A DNA stretch of 64,000 nt from Ga0077560 sp046330395 (GCA_046330395.1 JAXLSS010000018.1:13446-77445); one strand, 5' to 3'. Shown: positions 25,252 through 33,977, numbered from the stretch's first letter. Translations and numbers: made by a program. Notes: generated by a model not told the origin, from the sequence alone.

Positions 25252-26907
25252 CTATCGCTTGATGGTGATGCCGGCGGCTTCGCGGTCGAAGGTGTCGGCG
25301 GTGATGCCCTCGTCGCGCAGCTGCACCTTCTGCACGCGCTCGGTGGGGGTCTTGGGCAGGGTCGGCACGAACCGGATGTAGCGCGGCACCATGAAGTACG
25401 GCATCCGCTCGGCCATCCAGTGGGTCAGCTCCGCGGGGTCGGGGGCGTCGCCCTCGGGGATGCAGACGATCATGATCTCGTCCTCGGATGAGGCGCCCTC
25501 GCCGGCCTTGACGCCGATGGCCGCGGCCTCCCTGATCTGCGGGTGGTCACTCACCTGGCGTTCCACCTCCATGGAGGACACGTTCTCGCCGCGGCGGCGG
25601 ATGTAGTCCTTCACGCGGTCCATGAAGTAGATGTAGCCCTGCTCGTCCTGGCGGCCGAGGTCGCCGGTGTGCAGCTTGAGGTTGCGGAAGTCCTCGGCGG
25701 TCTTCTCGGGCATCCCGTAGTAGGCGCGCATCACGATGTTCGGGATCTTCATGTCCACCACGATCTCGCCCGGGGTGTTGGCCGGCAGCACCCGGTCCGT
25801 GCCGGGTTCCACCACCGTCACCTCGTAGCCGGGGTTGCTCACCCCGATGGAGCCGGGCACCGGCGGGCGGGTGGGGTCCATGTAGGTGGCCATACCCGTC
25901 TCCGTCAGGCCGTACCCCTCGATGAACTTCACGCCGAAGCGCTCCTGGAACTCGAAGTAGATGTCCTTGGGAGCGGGGGCGGCGAACACCGTGTGCACCT
26001 TGTGGGCGCGGTCCAGCCCGGAGGCCGGGATGTTGTAGATGAAGTAGCTGACCGCGCCGATCGAGTTGAACACCGTGGCCTCGGCGTCGATCACCTGCTG
26101 CCAGAACTGGCTGCTGGAGAAGCGCTCCACGTAGGCCACGCGGCCACCGGCCACCAGGGCGGGGTAGCCCGTCAGCACCTGGGCGTTGCTGTGGAACAGC
26201 GGCAGGCAGGAGAAGAACGTGTCCTCGGAGAGGCTCTCCACGCTCTTGCCGGCGGTCGCGGAGATGACCTCCAGGAGGCCGCGGGCCGAGAAGTAGTCGG
26301 CGGCGTTCTGCTTGATCACGCCCTTCGAGCGGCCGGTGGTACCGGAGGTGAACATGATCCGGGCGTCATCGGTCCACGAGTGCTCGATCCCCGACGGCTC
26401 GGCATCCGAGCCGGCCATCAACTCGGCCAGGGTCTCGTGCTTGACCGACGGGGCGGGACCCGCGTTGCCGGTCTCCAACACGATCACGTGCTCCAGCAGC
26501 GGCAGCTCGGCCTTGATCAGATCCAACCGGTCAAGGAACACATCGGCGATGAACAGCTTCTTGGCCTCGACCAGGTTGATGGTCCAGGACAGGAAATCAC
26601 CCTTGTAGGCGGTGTTGATGCTGCTCATCACCCCACCGGCCTTGAGGATCCCGAACCACACGGGAAGGAACTCCTCACAGTTGGGCAGCATCACCGACAC
26701 CGACTCGCCCTTGGCCACACCCCGGGCGATCAGCCCGTTGGCCACCCGGTTGGCGCGCGCGTTGACCTCGCCGTAACTGACCCACCCGTTCCCCGCGAAC
26801 TTCAGGAAATCCCGGTCCGGCGTGCGCTCGGCGTGGCCGCGCAGCACATCCACCAGTACCCACTTCGTGAGGTCCTCTTTGGTGTACCAATCACTCCAGT
26901 CAGCCAT
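25252..26907 (-). CDS. AMP-dependent acyl/aryl-CoA synthetase (CaiC-like)
   Basis: ANL-superfamily ligase making an acyl-CoA from a carboxylic acid, ATP and CoA; 551 residues. Motifs: ARIMFTSGTTGRSKGVIKQ (P-loop-like A3), FIEGYGLTETGMA (A5), KLHTGDLGRQDEQGYIYFMDRVKDYIRRRGENVSS (A7-A8, with the hinge Asp/Arg), and the catalytic Lys region LPKTPTERVQKVQL (here K of VQKVQLR). ATG start MADWSDWYTKEDL with AGAAGG 6 nt upstream; an ATG two codons earlier abuts the Shine-Dalgarno and is less likely. It is the first gene of the ligase-unknown-binding protein run. The substrate is probably a small or medium carboxylate; not determinable. Confidence 0.92.
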   Translation of the reverse strand: MADWSDWYTKEDLTKWVLVDVLRGHAERTPDRDFLKFAGNGWVSYGEVNARANRVANGLIARGVAKGESVSVMLPNCEEFLPVWFGILKAGGVMSSINTAYKGDFLSWTINLVEAKKLFIADVFLDRLDLIKAELPLLEHVIVLETGNAGPAPSVKHETLAELMAGSDAEPSGIEHSWTDDARIMFTSGTTGRSKGVIKQNAADYFSARGLLEVISATAGKSVESLSEDTFFSCLPLFHSNAQVLTGYPALVAGGRVAYVERFSSSQFWQQVIDAEATVFNSIGAVSYFIYNIPASGLDRAHKVHTVFAAPAPKDIYFEFQERFGVKFIEGYGLTETGMATYMDPTRPPVPGSIGVSNPGYEVTVVEPGTDRVLPANTPGEIVVDMKIPNIVMRAYYGMPEKTAEDFRNLKLHTGDLGRQDEQGYIYFMDRVKDYIRRRGENVSSMEVERQVSDHPQIREAAAIGVKAGEGASSEDEIMIVCIPEGDAPDPAELTHWMAERMPYFMVPRYIRFVPTLPKTPTERVQKVQLRDEGITADTFDREAAGITIKR

Positions 26908-27042
26908 GCGCATCCTTCTCGGGTGAAGTTGTCAGGGTGCGTGCCCGGGGAATCCCATGCGGGAGCCGCCCGGCGCACCATCCGGTCGCCACGAAGGTAC
27001 CAACCTGAGCGGGGGGCGGGCAACGGCCCGAGGCCGCCGCGT

Positions 27043-27813
27043 TCAGGCGTCCCCCGTCACGCCCTCGTCGGCCAGGGCGCGCTCGAAGCCCTCCTCCACC
27101 AGCGCCAGCACCGTGGGCACCCACACCGCGTCCGCGGCGGGGTCGGGGGGCGGCCCGCCATCGGCCAGGCCATGCGCCGCGGCGGTGGCGGCCGGCGCGT
27201 CGGCCACGGCCAGGGCCCGCACCGCGTCGCGCGCCCATCCCCGGGTGTCGTCGTCGCCGGTGGAGCGGCTGAGGGTGTCCAGCGCCACGGCGTCCTCACC
27301 GGCATCCACATAGGCGGAGATCTCGTCGGCGAAGTCCTCGGGGTCGAGGTCCAGCAGGGCCACCACCACGCCGCCCACCGCACGGGCCGCGGCCAGCGCC
27401 CCGTCGCGCCCGCCGGCGGCCACGGCGGCCTCGGCGCCCACCATCAGGCGCTCGGCACGGCGCAGGGCGGCCGCCAGCTCCTGCGCGGCGCGCACCACCA
27501 GCGCCCGGGCCAGCGGGTTGCCGGGGTCGTCGCGCTCGGCCCAGGGCAGCACGGCGGCCAGATCCTCGCGGTCCGGGCCGTCCGCCCGGCCGAGGTGCAT
27601 GCGCACGGCCGCGAGGACGGAGGGCTGCAGGCCGTCCCAGGTGTCGGCGGCGGCCGCGTCCACCAGCCGGTCCAGCGGCACGTCGCTCGAGGCGGGGCGT
27701 TCCATGGCCGCCGCCAGCCGCGCCACCGACTCGCCCATCATGCCGCGGGGGAAGGCCAGTCCCGTGCGCCGCAGCACGCGTCCCAGCACCACCGCGGGCG
27801 ACGGATCGCTCAT
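27043..27813 (-). CDS. hypothetical protein, Ala-rich helical
   Basis: 256 residues, not recognised. It is Ala/Asp-rich and predicted all-helical, with no signal peptide, membrane segment or obvious cofactor motif. Segments such as LAAVLPWAERDDPGNPLARALVVRAAQELAAALRRAERL suggest helical repeats. The ATG start gives MSDPSPAVVLGRVLRR. It is divergent from the CDP-alcohol phosphatidyltransferase gene, with 129 nt between starts, and is separated from the CoA-ligase gene downstream by a 135-nt gap in which I see nothing specific. Codon use matches the neighbours. Confidence 0.6.
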   Translation of the reverse strand: MSDPSPAVVLGRVLRRTGLAFPRGMMGESVARLAAAMERPASSDVPLDRLVDAAAADTWDGLQPSVLAAVRMHLGRADGPDREDLAAVLPWAERDDPGNPLARALVVRAAQELAAALRRAERLMVGAEAAVAAGGRDGALAAARAVGGVVVALLDLDPEDFADEISAYVDAGEDAVALDTLSRSTGDDDTRGWARDAVRALAVADAPAATAAAHGLADGGPPPDPAADAVWVPTVLALVEEGFERALADEGVTGDA

Positions 27814-27874
27814 GCCGTGCCGCTGCGGCGTCGGGTGAGAGCTGATGCGCGACCGCGGGGGTTCATGCCTTGGC

Positions 27875-27880
27875 TATCCT
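27875..27880 (+). promoter_or_regulatory. possible -10 element upstream of the phosphatidyltransferase gene
   Basis: TATCCT in the divergent intergenic region. Transcription would start near 27887, downstream of the first in-frame ATG, which supports the later GTG start of the phosphatidyltransferase. No clear -35 hexamer is seen at 17-18 nt. Confidence 0.3.
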
Positions 27881-27942
27881 ACCGGCGGTGCGGGTCGGCC
27901 CGCACCCTGCCGCGGCCACGGGGAGCGCGCATCACCACCGAA

Positions 27943-28572
27943 GTGCATCAGGTCGGCTCCGATCGGCCACGGGGCCCGCTCGCGGCCCTGGGGCGGGTGC
28001 TGCTGGCCATCGCCAACGCCCTGCGCCTCAGCCCCAACGCCCTCACGCTGCTGGGCCTGGCGGGGGTGTGCGGCGTGGGCGCGCTCATCATCGCCCGCGT
28101 CTGGGTGGTGGCCGGCCTGCTGTACGTGGCGTTCAGCCTGGCCGACTCCCTGGACGGCACCCTGGCCCGCGCCCAGGGGCGGTCCACCAGCTTCGGCGCG
28201 TTCCTGGACTCCACCCTCGACCGCGTGGCCGAGGGGATCATCCTGGGGGCGCTGGGCATCGTGCTGGCGCAGAAGGGCCACGCGGTGGCGGTGGGCGCGT
28301 GCTTCGCGGCGCTGACCGCCTCGTTCATGGTGTCCTACACCCGGGCCCGCTCGGAGGGCCTGGGCATCGACAGCAACAAGGGCGGGCTGATGGGCCGGCC
28401 GGAGCGGCTGGTGCTGACCGGCGCGGGCATCTTCATGGGCGGGCTGGGATCGGTGCTGCCCGTGGTGATCTACGTGCTGGCGGCCCTGAGCACCGGCACC
28501 GCGCTGCACCGCATCCTGCACGTGCGCACCGCGCTGGACGCGCGTGACCGGGAGTCGCGGCCACCGGTGTGA
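27943..28572 (+). CDS. CDP-alcohol phosphatidyltransferase
   Basis: Membrane enzyme joining a CDP-activated lipid to an alcohol; about 209 residues. The family signature D-x2-DG-x2-AR-x8-G-x3-D-x3-D is intact as DSLDGTLARAQGRSTSFGAFLDSTLDR (split: DSLDGTLAR and GAFLDSTLD, about residues 67-93). Five or six helices. The position before a PimA-like glycosyltransferase recalls the phosphatidylinositol-phosphate synthase-PimA arrangement of mycobacteria, so an inositol-phospholipid product is a reasonable guess. The start is uncertain: GTG (MHQVGSDRPRG) is used, with an ATG 26 codons upstream as alternative. Confidence 0.88.
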   Translation: MHQVGSDRPRGPLAALGRVLLAIANALRLSPNALTLLGLAGVCGVGALIIARVWVVAGLLYVAFSLADSLDGTLARAQGRSTSFGAFLDSTLDRVAEGIILGALGIVLAQKGHAVAVGACFAALTASFMVSYTRARSEGLGIDSNKGGLMGRPERLVLTGAGIFMGGLGSVLPVVIYVLAALSTGTALHRILHVRTALDARDRESRPPV

Positions 28573-30362
28573 GGGTCCCGCGCACGGCCGCGTCTGAGAT
28601 GATGCGCCGGGCCGTGAGCGACGTCCTTTCCATCGCCGTCGTCTGCCCCACGCCCTGGCCGCCGGGGGACGACGTGGCGTGGGCGGTGCGCGGGCAGGCC
28701 GACGCCCTGGCCGCCCGGGGGCACCGGGTGACCCTGCTGGTGCCGGGCACCGACCGGGCGCTCCTGGCCGAGGGCCGCCGGGTGCTGGCCGGACCCGCCG
28801 AGGGGCTGCGGGCACCGCCGGGCGCGGTGGAGGTGGTGTGCGTGGGCCGCGCCATCCGCACCGGGCGCGCCGGCCACGTCACCGGCCCGCTGGATCTGGC
28901 GCAGGGCCTCGAGACCGCGCTGCGGCGCGGGGCGTTCGACGTGGTGCACGTGCACGACCCGCTGGCCCCCTCCCCGGGCCTCACCGCACTGCGGCACACC
29001 GCGGCCGCCACCGTGGGCACCTTCCACCGGCCGCTGGTGAGCAGCTCGTTCCTGGGCCCCCTGGTGCAGCGCGCCGTGGACCGCCTGGACCTGCGCCTGG
29101 CCGACTCGGAGCTGGTGCAGCGGGCGGTGGCCCAGCTGCTGCCCGGCGGCTCCACGGTGCTGCGTCCCGGCGCCGACCCCGCCCCGCCCGTCGCGGGCGA
29201 CGGCATCGCCATCATCGCCCGGGGACGCGAGCGTGCGGGCCTGCGGTTCGCCCTGGCCTTGGCGCGTGACACGGACGCCGCCATCACCGTCATCGGGCCC
29301 CGGGAGGCGCCGTGGCGCACGCGCGCGGCCGTGCCGAAGGCCCTGCGCGACCGGGTCACCATCGTGGACGACACGGGCCCTGAGAGCTGGCACCGGCTGC
29401 TGGCCGGTGCCGCCATCGTGCTCGCAGCCACCCCGGGGGACGTGGACGACCCGGTCACCCGCATGGCGCTGTCCGGGGGGCGGCTGGTGCTGGCACCGGA
29501 GGGCCCGCAGGCCGCCGAGTGGCTGGTGGACGGCGAGACCGCGCTGGTGCTGCCGCCGTTCTCCCGCCCCGCGTGGCGGGACGCGCTTGCGGCGGCCCGC
29601 GCCGACCGGGCCCGCCGGGACTCCATCGGGCACACGGCCGCGGCGCGCACCCCCGGCCACGCGGCCACCGCCGCGCAGCTGGAGGACCACTACACCCGGG
29701 CCATGGCCCTGCGCGCGGCCCGGCACTCCGACCCGGGGGTGCAGGTGGTGGCCGACCTGCGCGTGCGCCCCACCCCGGAGATGGACCCCGCGGCGTTCGC
29801 GCAGGCCTGCGTGGACGCCGGCCTGGACGTGGTGGCCGTGGCCGCCCCCGGCGACCTGGAGCCGGCCCGCGCGGTGAAGGCGGCCGCCCCCCGCGACCTC
29901 ACGGTGGTGGTGGGGCAGGAGGTGCACACCCGCGAGGGCGTGCTGATCGGCCTGGTGCTGTCCCAGCCGGTGCCGGACGGGCTGGACGTGGCCGACACCG
30001 CGCGCCTCATCCGGGGGCAGGGTGGCGTGGTGGTGGCACCGCACCCCGACACCTGCATCGCGCCCCCCGCGGAGGTGTTGCGGCGCAACGCCGCCCTCAT
30101 CGACGCCTACGAGCTGGTCACCGCCACCGCCGGCCCCGCGGCCCCCGACGTGGGCCGGGCGGCCCAGCGCCTGGGCGTGGTGGTGAGCGCGGCCACGGTC
30201 ACCGGCGCGCCCGAGAGCCTGGGCATGGTGGGCCTGTCCATGCGGGCGTTCATCGACGGCCCGGGCCTGGTGGCCGCCCTGGCCGACGCCACCGTCATCC
30301 GACCGCGGCGCGGACGTCGCGCCCGGCGTGCACGCGCACGCGCCGCGTCCCGATCCACCTGA
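28569..30362 (+). CDS. PimA-like GT4 glycosyltransferase fused to a degenerate PHP domain
   Basis: 597 residues. Residues ~17-380 follow the GT-B fold of GT4 enzymes: AVVCPTPWPPGDDVAWAV, FDVVHVHDPLAPSPG (cf. HIHEPNAPS of PimA), TVGTFHRPL, LADSELVQRAVAQLL. The EX7E donor-site motif is not visible; the region reads ATPGDVDDPVTRMALSGG. Residues ~390-565 resemble a PHP phosphoesterase (GLDVVAVAAPGDLEPA, VVVGQEVHTREG, LIRGQGGVVVAPHPDT), but the metal-binding DLHxH is DLRVR and TDHN is AAPG. Both halves may therefore be catalytically altered. The GTG start overlaps the phosphatidyltransferase stop by 4 nt; ATG or GTG codons up to 15 residues later are alternatives. A Arg-rich tail ends the protein. 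Confidence 0.8.
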   Translation: MRVPRTAASEMMRRAVSDVLSIAVVCPTPWPPGDDVAWAVRGQADALAARGHRVTLLVPGTDRALLAEGRRVLAGPAEGLRAPPGAVEVVCVGRAIRTGRAGHVTGPLDLAQGLETALRRGAFDVVHVHDPLAPSPGLTALRHTAAATVGTFHRPLVSSSFLGPLVQRAVDRLDLRLADSELVQRAVAQLLPGGSTVLRPGADPAPPVAGDGIAIIARGRERAGLRFALALARDTDAAITVIGPREAPWRTRAAVPKALRDRVTIVDDTGPESWHRLLAGAAIVLAATPGDVDDPVTRMALSGGRLVLAPEGPQAAEWLVDGETALVLPPFSRPAWRDALAAARADRARRDSIGHTAAARTPGHAATAAQLEDHYTRAMALRAARHSDPGVQVVADLRVRPTPEMDPAAFAQACVDAGLDVVAVAAPGDLEPARAVKAAAPRDLTVVVGQEVHTREGVLIGLVLSQPVPDGLDVADTARLIRGQGGVVVAPHPDTCIAPPAEVLRRNAALIDAYELVTATAGPAAPDVGRAAQRLGVVVSAATVTGAPESLGMVGLSMRAFIDGPGLVAALADATVIRPRRGRRARRARARAASRST

Positions 30363-30413
30363 AACGTTGACGCGCAGGAACCGAAACAGGATCGGGAAAT
30401 ACCAGGGGCGTCA

Positions 30414-31079
30414 ATGAGCCCAGATCCTCCACGCCAACGTGCCGGCAACCGCCCCCGTCCGCTCCGGGCCGCCGGCCCGCCGACGGACGGCCCCAGCGGT
30501 CCCCCCGGTGACATCCAGGACGCCTACCTCAAGCGGGCCATCGCCGAGCTGAGCACGCTCAACGATGAGATCGCCGCCTGGGCGGCCCACCATCACGCCG
30601 ACGCGCTGCCGGTGCTGTCCTCCGGATCGCCGCAAGCCGAGATCGTGATGGTGAAGTGGTCGGCCAGTCTGGCCGAGCGGCAGGAGGGCGTCGCCTTCTT
30701 CGGGCGCGCCGGCAACGCCATCCTCAAGAGCGTGCAGCGCCTGGGCCTGGACCCGCTCACGCTGTACGGCACGCTGTGCGTCAAGGTGGACGACGCCGGC
30801 TTCCGGCCCGAGTGGCTGGCGCGGGAGCTGCAGATCGTCACGCCCAAGCTGGTGGTGCCCATGGGCAGCCGCGCGGTGGAGGCCGTCAACCAGCTGAAGG
30901 CACCCGGCAGCGTCCCCGTGGACGACACCCCGGGGGTGCTGCAGCGCTGGACCCCGGCCGCCGAGGTGATCGTGGTGCCGGACATCGACGAGTCGCTGGA
31001 CGAGCAGGCCGCCAAGCGCACCTTCTGGGCCGCGTTCCGGGCCCTGGGCGACTGGCACCTGGCGCAGCCGCCCTACTAG
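30414..31079 (+). CDS. uracil-DNA glycosylase superfamily protein with altered active-site motif
   Basis: 221 residues. The body matches the family-4/5-like UDG fold: EGVAFFGRAGNAILKSVQRLGLDPLTLYGTLCVK (about residues 91-124, cf. GrAG.lL...L...G) and LQIVTPKLVVPMGSRAVEAVN (~140-160). The canonical first motif GE(A/G)PG carrying the catalytic acid is replaced by VKWSAS (residues 80-85), and no HPS loop is seen; the region reads VVPDIDESLDE. So uracil excision as in family 4 is doubtful. The first ~30 residues are Pro/Arg-rich and probably disordered. ATG start with AGGGG 6 nt upstream. It stands alone after the glycosyltransferase and 11 nt before a membrane-protein gene. Confidence 0.7.
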   Translation: MSPDPPRQRAGNRPRPLRAAGPPTDGPSGPPGDIQDAYLKRAIAELSTLNDEIAAWAAHHHADALPVLSSGSPQAEIVMVKWSASLAERQEGVAFFGRAGNAILKSVQRLGLDPLTLYGTLCVKVDDAGFRPEWLARELQIVTPKLVVPMGSRAVEAVNQLKAPGSVPVDDTPGVLQRWTPAAEVIVVPDIDESLDEQAAKRTFWAAFRALGDWHLAQPPY

Positions 31080-31090
31080 GCGCGGGAGCG

Positions 31091-31787
31091 ATGCGCGGCC
31101 CCCGCGCGGTCGAGTTGCTGCCGCTGGCGGTGTTCGGTGCCTACACCGCCGCCGCGGCGCACCTGCCCGCGCCCGCGGCCGGGACGACGGGCCAGGTGCT
31201 GACCGCCGCGGTGGGCAGCGCGCTGGTGGTGGCCGCGGTGGTGCCGGTGGCCCTGCGGGCCGCCACGCGCCGGGCGGCGGGCCTGGCGATCGGGGGCGCG
31301 GTGCTGGCCGGTGGCCGGCGCCCTGCTGTCGTCGGTGCCGCTTGCCGGGTGCGGGCGGCTGGCGCTGGCGATGGGGGTGGGCCTGTGGCTGGCGGGGATG
31401 GTGCGCCGCCCCGCCGAGTTGCTGGTGCTGTCGGCGTGCGCGGCGCTGGCCGACGCCGTGTCGGTGGCCGTGGGCCCCACGGGCTCGGCCGCGCACGCCG
31501 CCCCCCACGCCCTGCGCGCCGCGGGCGTGCGGTTACCCGGGTGGGACGGGTCGGCCGACGCCTGGATCGGGGTGGTGGACGTGGTGCTGCTGGTGGTGTT
31601 CGTGGCCGCCGCCCGCGCGACCGGCCTGCGCGGGCGTGCGACGGCGGCCACATGCGGGATCGCGGTGGTGGCGGGGGCGGCCCTCGCCGTGGGCCGGCAC
31701 CTGCTGGTGCCCGCCATCACCGCCGCCGCGCTGGGCCTGTGGGCCGCCAACGGGGACCGGCTCACCCGGATGGCGCGGGGCACCTGA
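31091..31787 (+). pseudogene. multi-helix membrane protein, one frameshift
   Basis: About 230 residues with five or six hydrophobic segments (LLPLAVFGAYTAAAAH, VGSALVVAAVVPVAL, LALAMGVGLWLAGMV, GVVDVVLLVVFVAAA, CGIAVVAGAALAVG). The family is not recognised. The first ~72 codons are in one frame (ATG with GGGAG before it). Near 31300-31315 the hydrophobic pattern jumps to another frame, continuing VAGALLSSVPLAGCGRLALAMG to the stop. A single indel in the GGCCGGTGGCCGG stretch would restore it. It may be co-transcribed with the UDG-like gene. Confidence 0.55.
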
Positions 31788-31802
31788 GTCGATTCACGAC
31801 TC
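31786..31802 (+). terminator. small hairpin at the end of the membrane-protein gene
   Basis: GAGTCG / CGACTC, 6-bp perfect stem with a 5-nt loop, beginning inside the stop codon region. No T-run. The remaining 31803-31979 carries another small hairpin (GGCACC / GGTGCC at about 31934-31951) but no recognised riboswitch or promoter. Confidence 0.25.
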
Positions 31803-31979
31803 TGGCGGATCAGTGTTCGCCGGAACCATCCGAAACCTGCCGTCCGGCCCGTTCTGGCAGACTCGCCGACCGACGGAGTGGGAACACCCCGTTGGACGCC
31901 CCCGGCGACTCCCCGTGCCACCGCGCACGGAGCGGCACCCCACGCGGTGCCCGGATGACGCCGAGGGGGACATCACGGC

Positions 31980-32575
31980 ATGGAGGCAACACTGAGGTTT
32001 CGCACCGCAGTCACCATTCCCGCAGTTGCGCTGGCGGCCGTGCCGCTGGCCATGGCCGCGGCCGACACCCCCTGTACGGCCCGCCCGCCACCCGGAGGCC
32101 ACCGTCGCGGCAACCGCGACCCCGGTGGCACCGCAGCCCCTCACCCAGGCCACCGACACCGGCGACCCCGCCGCGTTGCGCGCCCAGGTGGCCGATCTGC
32201 AGCGCCGCCTGGACGCCGAGCACGCCCTGCGGCTGCGGCAGGTGCGCGCCGTCCGCCACGCCACGGCGCTGAAGCTGCGCGGCGCCAGGTGCGGGCCGCA
32301 CACAGCCCCGAGGCCGGCCACGCCATCGCGCTGGCGGCCGCGGCATACCACTTCAGCGAGGACAAGCTGCGGCGGGTGGCCACCTGCGAGTCCACCCTCA
32401 ACCCCTGGCGTCCAACGGCCCGTACCTGGGGCTGTTCCAGTTCGGCGCGCCGCTGTGGGCCACCACGCCCTACCGGGCGTTCGCCCGCATCGACCCCTAC
32501 GCCAACGCGATGGCGGCGGCGTGGGCGTTCTCACGCGGCATGCACCGGCACTGGCCCATCTGCGGCTACCGCTGA
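31980..32575 (+). pseudogene. secreted lytic transglycosylase-like (SLT/Rpf-type) protein, frameshifted
   Basis: Cell-wall hydrolase candidate, ~198 residues if repaired. It starts MEATLRFRTAVTIPAVALAAVPLAMAAADT (signal peptide; ATG), loses frame near 32080, and continues as TGDPAALRAQVADLQRRLDAEHALRLRQVRAV (coiled coil) in frame 1. Near 32290 it returns to frame 0 as EAGHAIALAAAAYHF and RRVATCESTLNPW, where Glu of CES is the expected catalytic acid. Near 32410 it enters frame 2 as SNGPYLGLFQFGAPLW and AFSRGMHRHWPICGYR before TGA. The order and content match goose-lysozyme/Rpf-like domains. Three indels in ~330 nt are needed. It converges with the methyltransferase gene, 16 nt apart. Confidence 0.65.
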
Positions 32576-32591
32576 CCTTCGGCGGTACCGC

Positions 32592-33968
32592 TCAGGCGGT
32601 GGCGCGTGTGATGGGCCCCACCGCCTCCACGTGCGGGGTCTGGGGGAACATGTCCACCGGCTGCACGTACTCCAACCGGTAGCCCCCCTCCACGAACCGC
32701 GCCGCGTTGTCGGCGAAGGTGGCCGGCTGGCACGACACGTACACCAGCGTGGGCGCACCCACCTCGAGGATCCGCCGCACCGCGCGCCCCGACAGGCCGC
32801 CACGCGGCGGGTCCACCACCACCACGTCGGCGGCGGGCAGCCGCTCGCGCTGCTCACGCATCACCACGCCGACATCGCCGCACAGGGCCAGGTGGTTGGT
32901 CACACCGTTGGCCTCGGCGTTGCGGCGGGCGTCCTCCACGCCCTCCGGGACGATCTCGATGGACACCACCCGCGCCGCGTGCGCGCCGAGCGCGATGCCG
33001 ATGCTGCCGACGCCGGCGAACAGGTCGTACAGCACCTGGCCGCCGTCCAGGCCCGCGGCCTCCGCCACCCTCCGGTACAGGTGGTCGGTCATCAGCGTGT
33101 TGGTCTGGAAGAAGCTGGGCGCCGACAGGCGCAGCCGCACGCCCATCACCGTTTCGGTGAACCAGTCGCGGCCCGTCACGGTGCGGGTGGGCAGGCCCTG
33201 GGTGGTCTCGGCCAGCCCGTCGTTGACCGCATGCAGCACCCCCACCACCTCGGGGTGCGCGGCGGCCAGCGCGGTGCCCACCGCGTCCATGGACTCCTCC
33301 GCCCCCGGGGCGCTCACCAGGGTCACCAGCACCTCGCCGGTGTTGACGCCCTCGCGCACCACCAGGTGCCGGAACACCCCGCGCTGCTCGCGCTGGTCGT
33401 ACGGCGGCACCCCGGCGTCGTCCAGCAGGCGCCGCGCCGTGTCGCGCACCGCGTTGCCCAGCGGTGTGGCCAGCATGCAGGCGTCCAGGTGGATCACCTC
33501 GTCCCAGCGTCCGCGACGGTGGAACCCCAGGCGCATGCCCGCCCCGTCACCGCCCGGCGCGGCCGAGTACTCCATCTTGTTGCGGTAGCCGAAGGTGGCC
33601 ACGGCGGCGTCCGTGGGCCGCACCTCGATGTCGGTGAGGTGCCCGATGCGCGCCAGGTGCTCGCGCACCTGATCCCGTTTTGCCTCCAGCGTGGCCTGGT
33701 AGGCAACGTGCTGCAGCCGGCACCCGCCGCACGCGGGCACGTACGGGCAGGGGGGCACAACGCGCCGCGGCGACGGGGTGAGCACCTCCACCAGGTCCGC
33801 GTCGGCGTAGCGGCGACGTGACCTGCGCACCCGGGTGCGCACGCGGTCGCCGGGCACGGTGTCCGGCGTGAACACCACGAAGCCGTCGTGGCGGGCCACG
33901 CCCAGGCCCCCGAACGCCAGGTCGGCGATGTCCAGGGTGAGCTCGTCGTCGCGTTGCGGGCGTGCCAC
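32592..33968 (-). CDS. 23S rRNA (uracil-5-)-methyltransferase, RlmD/RumA-type
   Basis: SAM-dependent tRNA/rRNA m5U methyltransferase, 458 residues. An N-terminal TRAM-like domain (LTLDIADLAFGGLGVARHDGFVVF...) is followed by an Fe-S motif C-x5-C-x2-C (CPYVPACGGC, about residues 87-96) with a later Cys (LDACML), the SAM motif LYDLFAGVGSIGIALG, and the catalytic region VVVDPPRGGLSG and VYVSCQPATFADN, with Cys as nucleophile. I chose a GTG start (MARPQRDDELT); its distance to the divergent nagA start is only 9 nt, so one of the two starts may lie further in. Which uridine is modified cannot be told from sequence. Confidence 0.9.
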   Translation of the reverse strand: MARPQRDDELTLDIADLAFGGLGVARHDGFVVFTPDTVPGDRVRTRVRRSRRRYADADLVEVLTPSPRRVVPPCPYVPACGGCRLQHVAYQATLEAKRDQVREHLARIGHLTDIEVRPTDAAVATFGYRNKMEYSAAPGGDGAGMRLGFHRRGRWDEVIHLDACMLATPLGNAVRDTARRLLDDAGVPPYDQREQRGVFRHLVVREGVNTGEVLVTLVSAPGAEESMDAVGTALAAAHPEVVGVLHAVNDGLAETTQGLPTRTVTGRDWFTETVMGVRLRLSAPSFFQTNTLMTDHLYRRVAEAAGLDGGQVLYDLFAGVGSIGIALGAHAARVVSIEIVPEGVEDARRNAEANGVTNHLALCGDVGVVMREQRERLPAADVVVVDPPRGGLSGRAVRRILEVGAPTLVYVSCQPATFADNAARFVEGGYRLEYVQPVDMFPQTPHVEAVGPITRATA

Positions 33969-33977
33969 GGGCGGCGG

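Noticed and set aside
25543..28572. A 1009-codon plus-strand open frame covering the CoA-ligase gene
   Set aside because: It is a shadow frame of high-GC coding DNA (His/Gly/Arg-rich, no domain text); only its last ~210 codons encode the CDP-alcohol phosphatidyltransferase.
31803..31979. c-di-AMP (ydaO) riboswitch in front of the transglycosylase-like gene
   Set aside because: The association is common in actinobacteria and short GGGAACAC-like text exists, but the conserved GGGGUGAAU and CAGCUAAC blocks are absent, so I cannot support it. A covariance search with the ydaO model would decide.
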